The notes beneath the pieces were generated by a model that saw only the letters and a program-made list of their open reading frames with translations, ran no database searches and had not been told where the DNA came from. The position numbers were made by a program, and so were the translations under genes. From NCBI GenBank assembly GCA_036244855.1, contig BQKZ01009016.1, positions 1 through 21,751 on the forward strand: a DNA stretch of 21,751 bases. The letters run 5' to 3'. The DNA is from Temnopleurus reevesii. Its lineage: Eukaryota; Echinodermata; Echinoidea; Temnopleuroida; Temnopleuridae. Below are positions 10,301-21,561 of this stretch, piece by piece. Positions within the stretch are counted from its first letter, which is position 1; every line of letters begins with the position of its first letter.

Positions 10301-13300
10301 TAGTCTAATGGTACTGCAGTCAATTAAGAGGATATACATGTATACATAATACTAACCTGATGACATGTTAGCCTTTTTAGTAGTATAAAAAATAAGAAGT
10401 ATAAATCATATCTCTACAAACAGTGTGATTGTGTTGCAAATCCAATTGAGATATATACAATGTATTGCTGTAAACGTCAAATGATCATAATAACAACCGT
10501 AGGTAGTTTTAATATATGATGTAATAGTTTAATGTTTACTGCTTTCTTCATATGATTATTAAAAATTCATTTCACAGAAATCTTGACTCGATAAGTTAAT
10601 TTCACCTCCTCTGCTCATCTAAGTTTTTCTCAGTTTTTTCTTTTGTGGTTCCATCAATTTTTTTGGTATTTAATGTACAATTATTATTCCTTTTTCTATG
10701 CTATGTTGATATTTATAGTGTTTATTCAAAATTTTTCAGCCTATGGATGAAAAGATTGAATATATCATAATTAAATTAATGTCTTGGGTTAACGGTTGGG
10801 GATGGAAGGGGGGTAGCACTCCGAAGAATGACAGAAGGTCCTCGTGAACTGCGGTTTCACATGGATTTTAATCTTCATCCATAAGACAACAGTCAAAGAG
10901 AAAAAAAATCCTCCTGCAAGTATGATAAAATTATTCAACAAGCAGGTCCGAATCCAGGTTTTTGAAATAGGAGGAGGGGGCACAGGGACCGATGGCCATA
11001 GGCCGACGAAATCGAGTGCAAACACCAACGTAAGGCTTGACGCCATATCAGGCAGGGGGCGGTGTCTGGGGGCCTCCCCAAGAAAATCTTGAATCGTAGA
11101 CGAGCTTAGATGTTTTTTCCTGTCATTTTTGGGTTGCTTCTCTCAGATTTTAAGTAGTCAAGCGTAATGGAGAGAAATGGAGCAAAAAAATCATTCCTCT
11201 CCTCTGACAAGTATCGACTTATTATCCCTAAACAATGATTGATTGTAAGAATGATCCTTTAATAAACCCTCATGTATCATTTTGTGACAAATCGTATCAC
11301 ATTATATTGCATTCATTGAAATGCATTGTTATTCATTTATCTTATTAGAATTCTCCTAAGAAGACATGAAAATTATAATATTTCTCTATCTAAATCCTTA
11401 GCAATGGTGTCTGATGCAGATGTCCAAGCTCTACGCAAGGAATTAAGACAAACTCATCAGCAACGTGAAGAACTTCTCCTCAAAGTCAAGGTATTTTAGG
11501 GAATTCTTCCCTTCTTATCAATTAATTTAATGATAGATAATAATGTGTTTTATATGCAGTCATCTATATAAAGTCATTTGTAGTTTGTATTTACATTGGA
11601 ATTAAAATGGAATTAAGACAAACCCATCAGCAACGTGAAGAACTTCTCCTCAAAGTTAAGGTATTTTAGGGAATTCTTCCTTTTGTATCAATTTATTTAA
11701 ATGATAGATAATAATGATACTGCTATTTATATTCAGTTATCTATATAAAGTCATTTATAGTTTGTATTACATCGTAATTGAAATGAAATTAAGGCAAACT
11801 CATCAACAACGTGAAGAACTTCTCCTCAAAGTCAAGGTATTTTAGGGAATTCCTCTTTTTTTATCAGTTCAATTAAATGATAAAGTAATCTATAATTTGT
11901 ATTTACATTGTAATTAAAATGGAATTTGATTTTTGATTGATATTATTCTGACCACATCCACTTTGCTGAGCAAAAGCAAACAAGATTTCCGGCCAGATAA
12001 GCCACAGTTGCTTTCATATTACACCATCATACATTTCTTTCTATTTTTGCAGTTTGTTTTCTATTGTTTTATGCCAAATTGAATTTCATTCATAAAGATA
12101 TGAATGCAGCATATTGACAATGTGTTATCGATCTACTACCTTTTGACTTATTTATGTTATAAAAAGTGGTGTACGTTAAGTTTTTCTTTCTAAAAATCAG
12201 GCCTTTGTGGCTTTAGAAAGAGCTCTGACATTTCAACGTATAATGTTTGCTCACTCATGCTTTATGTGTTGAATTACATATCTTTTTATGCATAAGTCAT
12301 CCAAAGTGATCCTAAAAATGCATTGACAGTGAAAAATTGAGTTCTTAATTGTAAGAATAGTCATAATAATGATAATGCATACAAATGTAAATTCAATTTA
12401 TCATGATGTGCCTCATCCATTTAACATAAAATTCTCACCCCCCCCCCNATGAAGGCAAATCCAGGCGATTATAGGGAAAGTTATTTTATTTATAAAAACA
12501 AAATATCTCTATTGATATTGCCAATAATATAGATTTGTAATATGTATTGTCACATGACTACATTATATAATAATCACATGATCATGTCACCTGACAGGTA
12601 TGAGTGAAGACATGGAGAGACTGAAGGATGAAATGAAGAAAGAGATCCAGGAACTGCAGATCCAGCTCCAAGAGAAACAGGACCAGATTGCCATGTTGGA
12701 GGCATACAGAGAGAAGGCAGACGTTCTGGAAATAGAAGTCTCAAAGCTGAATAATGATTTGTTTGATGCCCAGCAATCATCAGAGGTCGCTCTGAGTGCG
12801 TCCAAGGATGGACACCTCAAAGAGATCAAGGTTAGATTTTTACATTTCTTTCCTCATCATCATCATTACCCAATGTTTAGCGCATGCAAGAACCACATTA
12901 ATCGCTACTGCCAGGTCGCTGTTAGAAGTTTGTAACATTGTATTGCAGCTCAGAAGATGAGCTATACTAGACTATCTTTTCTATCAGGACATCTTATATC
13001 TGCCCATGTAATGGGACAATCCTGCTATTCTGATAAAAGAAAACCGATTTTTCAAAAATGTCCCTTAATTATTTAACCAAAATCGGACTGTAATATTTGA
13101 TTGAAAGCCCTGAAAAGTCCCTAGATTTCCTACCTGTTTTGCCATTTGTACCAATTTAATAGATGTTTTAAAGTATCTAGCCAATTTGGAATGCATCTTT
13201 TTGGCTGGAACTGTTAGTAATATCATACAACATCATTTTATTTTGATAAAGGACATTAAACTGAAAAGTATACATTTGAAGTGTCAAACTGATTATATCA

Positions 13301-16300
13301 TTTTTACAAGTCATTCAAAAATTGCAAAGTGCACACAAAACCATGTAGTTCAGTGTATCAAGGATTGTGTAGCCAATATTAAGGTTTTTTTAATGTTAGA
13401 ACTGACTGGTTTAGATTATAATAATATTTATTCATTTTTTACAACTTTTAAATGACATCTCGTAATCCTTTCAGAAATTGCAAGCCACAAACAAGACCAG
13501 TACAAAGCGTATCAAGGAGCTTGAAGAGAAACTTGCCAAGGAGTCCGAGAATCTGCTGGAGTCGGCTCAGAAACAGCTCCAAACACAGCAATCGTTGGAG
13601 AAGGAATTGAACGAAAAGTGCAGTGAACTGGAGAGAGTTCAGGAGGAGTATGAAGAACTCAAAGCTAATCCAAAGGTAGGAAATTTTCAAATGTGCTTTA
13701 GTGACTTCCTGGATTTATCATTCATGTCCTTGTATCCATTGGTACCCATAATACCTTTGTGAACAATATAAACAACAATCTCCAAAAAAATGCAAAATTT
13801 GATATTTGAAGATCAATGACGCAATTTTATTTGCAAATTCCAATTTTAAAAATGAGAACTAATTGCACTCCCGATATCTGAACATAATGCGATTCCCTTG
13901 TCAGAAGAGTTAACATCCTTTTGGGGTGATTTCATTGATTTAATCAAAACGTACAATGAAAAATGTATAATGACTACCTGCTCTGAACATTCTCCTTGTC
14001 CATCTTTAACAAAAATCTCAATAACAGTAATGAAAATGTACAATGAAGGATATGAAATGACCACTTGCTCGTAACAACTGTTCTTGTCCATTTTTCTTGA
14101 ATCTCAATCAAAATAGTGTAAAGCTACAGGAAAATGTGATATGTTATTTATATTTGATTATTAGATCGTTGAGGTAGAAAAGAAAGTCGAAGTTGAGTCT
14201 GAGGATGCTAAGCGAGCTCTGCTGCAGTTCAAGCTACAGAACAACAAATTGAAGAAAGATCTCACTTCACTCAAAGAGACACACGCTGACACGGAGAAGC
14301 AGCTAGAAGACTCTAAGAATGAGGTCGACTCACTTGTACAGAAGGTAAGTGTGACACCTGGGGATTTTTCATGAAGGGTGTAGTCAGCGAAAATTAGTCA
14401 GCGGTGACTAATCCAATGAAATCCTTGGTTTTGATTGGAAGAAAAGCACTATCCCTGACAATTTCTATGGTAACTGCTGGAAGATGGCTGCCTCATAAAA
14501 CGCCCTCCTGATTTCCTCGTTTGATCAACATTAATTTGCAACTTTTTCATTCGTATGATGTATATTCTTAACTTTTTGGTTAATAATTCATGGAATTAGT
14601 TAGTATTGATCAGATTAATGGGGGATTTATCTTGGCATCTGACTTAATGAGCATAAAAAAAATCAATTGGTTGGGGAGACAAACACCTTGCGAGGTTTTC
14701 CTATCCCTTACTCAGAAAAGCATAGATAGCAGTAATAGACAGCACAGACAGCAATAAAGCGATAAATAGGTCATGCCAGTGGCTAATTTTTTTCTTAGAT
14801 AAGAGAGGTACAATGCAATATGGTGTAACATGTATGTTCTGAATTTCCTTTTGTAATCCCTTATTAAGGATGAAGGGAGCAGTAGTATAAGAAGTATGAA
14901 TTTTGATTACCATATCAGCATGGTATGGTTGATGGTTTGTCTTTCTTTTATTCAGCTTGAGGAGAGAGAACAGGAGATGGCCGAGGTCCAACACCAGATG
15001 GAAGAGGAGATGAAATGCCTGGAGGAGGCCAAGGATGAGGAGATCCAACGCACCAAGGAGGAGGCGGAACAAGAGACTAGTTTCATCTTCCAGAAGTACT
15101 CCCTGATGAGGACCAGGTTCAACCAGCTAAGACCTGGACTACTGATGATAGCCCAGGAATATCAGCAGCTCAGGTCCATGTGTAGTCAGTTCCCTATTAT
15201 GCTCAGTAAAGCTATTGAGGATACCAAGAATGAGGTAGGTCAATGTACCCCACTCTGATGATGATCGAGATGGAGATTAGGATGGAGATTGTGATGATTG
15301 TGATGTCAGTTCATGTTATTGGTGTTTGTGGTGGTGGTGGTGGTGGTGGTGATGTTTGCAGCGGGGGTGATGATGTATTAGATAATAAACCAAAGTCCAC
15401 ACCCAACTGTATTATATACCCTTTCATTTATGCTAAGTTCTTGGATCAGTAACATATCAATCAATTTTACCTTGCTCTTTCAATTGTGAACATTAATTTA
15501 GATCAAAGCAACCACCATTTTTCAACATCTTTGGTGAATGGAAAACGGTTTATTGCAGTTCAATTTTAATTAAACTGCTATAAAATAGTACAAAAATCAG
15601 AGTTAAATAACTTCAAGCAGGGCTGCCAAGTCTCCTGGATTCCGCAGGAGACTCCTGGAAATGGGCCACAATAAATGCATGTTTTTGAGCAATCTCCTGG
15701 ATTATGGAAACATTGATGCCATTAGGTTGTGTGCATTTTATAGACATCTACTGGATTTCTTCCACAATCTCCCTGATTGTTGCTGTTAAATGTTGGTAGC
15801 TCTGCTTCAAGATGAAACTCTGTAATTTTGGAATTTGGAGAGGTTAACTTCATTGAATTTGATCATCATTTAAGTTCCTTTCGAGACACTAGGGATTTTT
15901 AGCTCATGGTGGAGGCATGTCTGCAGCCAATATCTTTAACAAATTACCATTTGTGATAATTCAATCCCTTCTTTCTTCCTTCCTATAGATTGGTGCAAAA
16001 CTCTCCAGGGTAGCCAAGCACAACGAAGAGCTTCACAAGAAATACCAAAAGGAGCTTCTCCTACGCAAGAAATACCACAACGAACTGATCGACCTGAAGG
16101 GCAACATCCGCGTCTTTGCGCGTGTTCGTCCGCTCATCAAAGAAGACGGTAGCGGAGCGAATGCCAAAGCGGTCGTGACGTTCGATGGGGATGATGATGG
16201 TCTTCTGAATATTGTCAACAAGGGCAGGCAGTCGACGTTTGAGGTGGATAGAGTATTTGATATGGCATCTACTCAGGAACAGGTATGCTTGAAAATCTTA

Positions 16301-19300
16301 CTTTCATTACAATCAAGGCTGGCTGATTGTTTGAAGCATCAAGGTTTTATCTTTTAACATTTTTGTAGCTAGAAATATTTACAGCTAGAAAGTGATCATG
16401 GATGCTCATAATCAGCTTTTATGATTGAAAAATTAATGATTTCAAAATCACTACATTTGAGAAAAAGGATTTCAAAATCATTGAGAAGTCGAGGAAATGT
16501 TTTGGAACTTTGACCTCTGAACTTAAATTGGGTACAGCCACTTCGTATTTTTGCCTTGGACAGACATGGGACCTGTAACATAAAGAGATACAATTAATTT
16601 TGCAATTAACAGTATCTCTTTGGTACGCATTTTGCCATAGACTTACCATTGATATTTATCGTAAGTTCAATTGCATCTTTTATGTTATAGGCCCATAGTC
16701 AGGCAAAAATGTCACCACGTGAAGTTCAGCCATTGATAGTATCCAGTGTGGATGGCTACAATGTGTGTATCTTTGCCTATGGACAGACAGGGCTTGGGCA
16801 AAACTTGAATAAATTATATTATTATCTATATGAGAGTTTTAAGCCGTACAATATTAAGCCATATTGTACGGCTTCAATTTTACGCTTGCGCAAAGCAGTG
16901 ACCAGCCTTCTGGTATGTGTAAAGATAATAATAATTATATTGGATGGCTTCATTTCATGAAATACCGGGAATATTGCACTCGTTAGGGCCAATATTGCAC
17001 TCATCTTCGATTCGTGCAATATTGCCCTAACTCGTGCAATATTCCCTGGTATTCCATTTATTGCCATCCAATATTATATAAATATTATGAACTTTGAACT
17101 TCAACATTTTATTCATGTGCAGGTGTTCAATGAAGTTCAGCCATTGATAGTGTCTAGTGTGGATGGCTACAATGTGTGTATCTTTGCCTATTGACAGACA
17201 GGGTCGGGCAAAACGTTAATAAATTATGTTATGAACTTTGAAGGCTGACCTTTGAACTTTGACCTTTTATTCATTTTCAGGTGTTCAATGAAGTTAAACC
17301 ACTGATTGTGTCTAGTGTGGATGGCTACAATGTGTGTATCTTTGCCTATGGACAGACAGGGCTTGGGCAAAACTTGAATACATTATAATATTATGAACTT
17401 TGACCTTTGAACCTTAATTGAATCATTTTCAGGTGTTCGATGAAGTGCAGCCGTTGATAGTGTCTAGTGTGGATGGCTACAATGTGTGTATCTTTGCCTA
17501 TGGACAGACAGGGTCAGGCAAAACGTTCACAATGCAGGTCAGTTATCTTCCATAGATCCATTAGGTTTACTTAATTTCCATTGATCCAGTTCATCATTTT
17601 CTTGTTCTATGCCTGAGATATTATGAAACATTTATGAATAACACAATGATGAAGAAATGAGAATTAGATATCTTGAGATATGTTTAAGTTGATTGGCAGA
17701 CATAAAAAGTTACATGTGGGAATTTAGAGGATGTTCCTTCTCTGAAATCTGAGAATGGAGACAGCATTTATTGATATGATATCTTAGCCATGTATTATTA
17801 GATATATTCTAAATCATTTCTGATCATATTAGGCACCTTATTTTTATTGTTTAATTTGATTTAGACTGCCATTAGTACAGTAGTCGAATATCCAGAGCAC
17901 CATCATTACCACCCCTGATCAAAACAATAATATTTTTTTCATAGCAAATAGAAATCTTCAAATTTTGATATCATTGCTTTGTAATTAATTGCAATATATT
18001 CACAAGTTCAAATTTAAAAATTCAAATAATGCTTAGTATGTTATATCATTCTATTGAAAAACCAAGATAGCATGTTGAACTAATGTTTGGTTTGTTTAGA
18101 AATTATGAATTTAAATGCGTATAGTAAAGAATTAAGTACAATTAAGAAATTACACGGAACATTCATGCATATACATTTTAATATTCAAACAGGGACAGCC
18201 CATCTTGGTCATGAGTCCTCAATGTACAATTTTGGTAATTTTGTTTGGTTTGGTGTTCACGATTCCCTTGGTTGTCCTGGGCCAGGTAACATAAGGGTTT
18301 GCAATAGATCACAAATAAAAATGGCCAAATCATAATCGCTCTTTCAATTTGGCGATTAATCACAAATCTTTATGTTACAGGGCCATGATCTGGACCATTC
18401 CTCCCCCCCCCCCACACTCCCCTTCCCACACCCCATTCCCCATTGCGCTACCCTGAAGTGACCCCGAGCATAAACAACACCTTCTTGTACTTCTTTTATT
18501 TCCGACGGGAATGCCTTTCTTGTTTTTCACTCCCTCGTTTGGATCTTTGGATCACAATTTTCCTTCGGATTTTAAAGGTTTATGAGCTATTAAAAAGACT
18601 TTGGTTGATGTTGATTTTGAGATGACATGGTGCATGTGGTGCAGGATTCTTTTTTGACAGGTCAAAGATTTACCAGGTGTTATTTGGGATACTTATTTTG
18701 TGTAAATGCCCGGCACTTTGCAGTTGCACACTAGGTATTGATTTAAACAAAGTGATATAGCGCACAGAAATGTCAAACATATTTCATGCTATATGGCCAA
18801 ATGTTTGTGGTGTTACTTTAGGTCATTTTAAAATGCATGAACATGTACTAAGTATATAATAATTTTGTCAAGTGGAACAGAATGCTGGAATGTATTTTGT
18901 AATGCATAATACTTCAGTTCCTTATGTCTTCTAAAATATGACACTGTGGCATGACCAGTGTAAGTTTGCCGGGTCACTTGCATGGAATGGAAGTGTCAGA
19001 AGGGTATGGGCTCAATTTCTAGTGATGGCATCGTTTACCTTCAGCAAGAAAGTCATCCACATTATGCTGCAGTCAATCCTGGTGTGGTGGAATTGCAAAT
19101 GGCAGGAATATTTTTTCCTTGAAATTCTTTGAGGCTGGTGTATGCTTGGCTAAATACAGGGTAATAATGATTATTGTGTAAGTTGACATTTTTTGCAGTG
19201 GTTTTAGTTTCGCAGTCCTAGCCTTGTTGAAATTTCTACTCAGTATGATGAACACTAATATTTATATGTCAATCTGTTCCCAAAACGCAAAAAAAAGAAG

Positions 19301-21516
19301 AAATGATTAAAAAATGTCTTGAGCACTATGCAGAGTGGATATAAACCCTGTATAATTTGCATCTATATTTTTTGTGATATTCATTTGACTTTATACTTGC
19401 TGTATTATATTATTAGGGTCCAGCCAAGAACCCAGGTATCAATCAACGAGCCCTCAGGTTACTATTTGAAGAGACAGCCTCACGTGAAGACTACACTTTC
19501 ACCATAACAGTATCAGTCATGGAAATATACAATGAAATGCTCAGGTAAATTTGGGTGATATAAGCCTGCCATTTTGAAGGGAAATTTCTGATTTTTGGGC
19601 CACGGTGTAAATTCCATGTGTGTAATAACCAGTCACCATCAAGAATTTCACTGCACTTGACTATTTTCGCAAAGTTATCATGAATTCATTTTTTGTTCAA
19701 CAGGCCCCTTATCTTATGATACAATGTCTATCCATGTCCGGATGAGAAAATGTTTGACATTATTGTAAAATCAGAAATGTTGACATCATGAAATAGTGAA
19801 ACTTTTGTGGATTATAGACAGTCACTAAATTATTTCACATGATTATGCATCAGCATTAAATGCCTGGAGACTTTAGTTTTTGAGCATTTTACTTTTGTCA
19901 ATTTCGTCTCCTCATAAGATTGGGAACAGCTAAATACTTGCAAAATTATTGTTTTGTAGCTGTCGATGCCATTTATAATTATAACAAGTTTCTTCATTTT
20001 CTCATTAGGGATCTATTGAGTGATGACCCCTCCAATAAGCTGGAAGTCAAAATGTCAACAGAGGGCGGGCTTTATGTGCCAGGACTCACAGAAGTCGAAG
20101 TGAACTCAGTGGAGGACATCAATAATGTAACTAAAATCTTTACTTTTTTATTTTTATTAGACATTATACAGTAAAATGCAAATATAGACACCACCCTTTT
20201 GCCTGGATCGGTTTTTAGAGTCATAGATACCTGACCTTGGTATTGGTATTTTCGTTTTTCAAGTACTTATACAGAAATAAAGAAATTTGTACTTTAGTTA
20301 AATTGAGAAAGTTTGATAATTCTAGATTATTTGTGTAAGATAGAATTGCAGAATGTAGAAAATGTAATTATTTTTTGATTTTGCTTACCTCTTACATGAA
20401 TAAGTTGCATTTAATTATAATTGCATTTGAGAATATTTGTATGTGAATTGGTGTCACCATATTCCATAACTTCCATTGGGTAGGAAGATTAGAAAAAAAA
20501 TTATGAACAAGATTAGAATGGTGTCAGAATTCTATCCCTGCTCTCTTCAAGCATTGGCATTCTAATAGTCCAAAATGATTTATGGAGAATTCTGGTTTTA
20601 CATGAACATTTCCTTTTGTTGGGCGAGAAACATTTACAATAATTCATTGCACGTTTGGATTTAATATTATGATATAATGATGATGATGATGATGATGATG
20701 GTGATGGGGATTGTGATGGTGGCGATGATCGAGGTGATGATGATTATTATGATATAATAAATTGATTTCAGGTCTTCTCTACTGGTCACAAGAACCGTGC
20801 TACAGCGTCTACAGACATGAATGAGCACAGTTCAAGATCACATGCCTTGCTATGTGTAAACATTGTTGGAAAGCACAAAGTATCAGGGAAACGAACGATA
20901 GGTAAGATATACTCAATTCTAATATTTTAAGATGTGGCAATTCAGTGATCTTGAACATATTGGTGAAGATATCTCTGACATTAGAATTCGTTTCAAACAG
21001 TTTATATTTAGTGGCATTCTTGAATGAGAGACAAACCCAAACTCATTGAAACTTCTCTGATTCTGTTGATTTGTTGTTCCAATATTTTCTTTCATACCCT
21101 GCTTCGTATTAGTGTGTGAATATAAACTAAACTTTTTTCATGAATTCCAACCCCTGAGTTTTGGAACCAGGATCTCCTTTGTAAGAGCAGCGGTTTAGCA
21201 AGCTAATTAATGTTAGTGCTGCTTTATTAGCAACAATTTGATATGATTGCACAGAAAAAGAAATAAAGATATGATTAACTTTGCGTGAGTTAATTTTGAG
21301 GGGACAAAAAATATCTGTTCCACTCATTTAAGTTACATGATGTAAATAACCCATGTTTTTGCATAATTTTTCCAAATAATGACTTTGACTGATTGCTTAT
21401 TAAAATAAGATAAATTATACTTGGGCAGGGTTCACTGTAGTTTCTTAGGTTCGTTCGCATTTTTTTTGGTAGATCATGCTATACTATGTATATTAAACAA
21501 TTGTCTTTCTCACACA

Positions 21517-21561
<45 letters not shown>

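Larger units (their letters stand above)
11402..11850 (+). repeat. Three-copy tandem array around the 11402 exon
   Basis: Exon end plus intron start repeats with a spacing of about 170-176 bp (exon ends at 11490, 11660 and 11836). Shared intron words include GTATTTTAGGGAATTC, TTAAATGATAGATAATAA and TCTATATAAAGTCATTT. Only the first member has the full exon and acceptor. Confidence 0.8.

Noticed and set aside
10844..11092. 82-codon open frame in the GC-richer island
   Set aside because: Competing open frame on the other strand, no known motif and no splice context.
12618..12830. Alternative acceptor GGAG at 12617 that would fix the phase without a micro-exon
   Set aside because: It is preceded by purine-rich coding-like sequence with no pyrimidine tract. 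The acceptor at 12597 plus the exon at 12201 is the better solution, though not proven.
13186..13455. 89-codon + strand open frame
   Set aside because: It lies inside an intron, with no recognisable domain or splice sites; AT-rich composition explains it.
14701..15072. 123-codon minus-strand open frame with a hydrophobic N-terminal part
   Set aside because: Its start is antisense to the coiled-coil exon at 14956. Leu-rich sequence is expected on the reverse of Glu/Lys-rich codons.
15243..15452. Gly-rich open frame
   Set aside because: It is the GTG/GAT simple repeat in an intron directly after the donor at 15235.
16709..16960. An 83-codon open frame with kinesin-like sequence as a coding exon
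   Set aside because: The P-loop reads GQTGLGQN, there is no donor, and the frame continues into foldback sequence. The intact equivalent at 17433-17537 joins its neighbours exactly.
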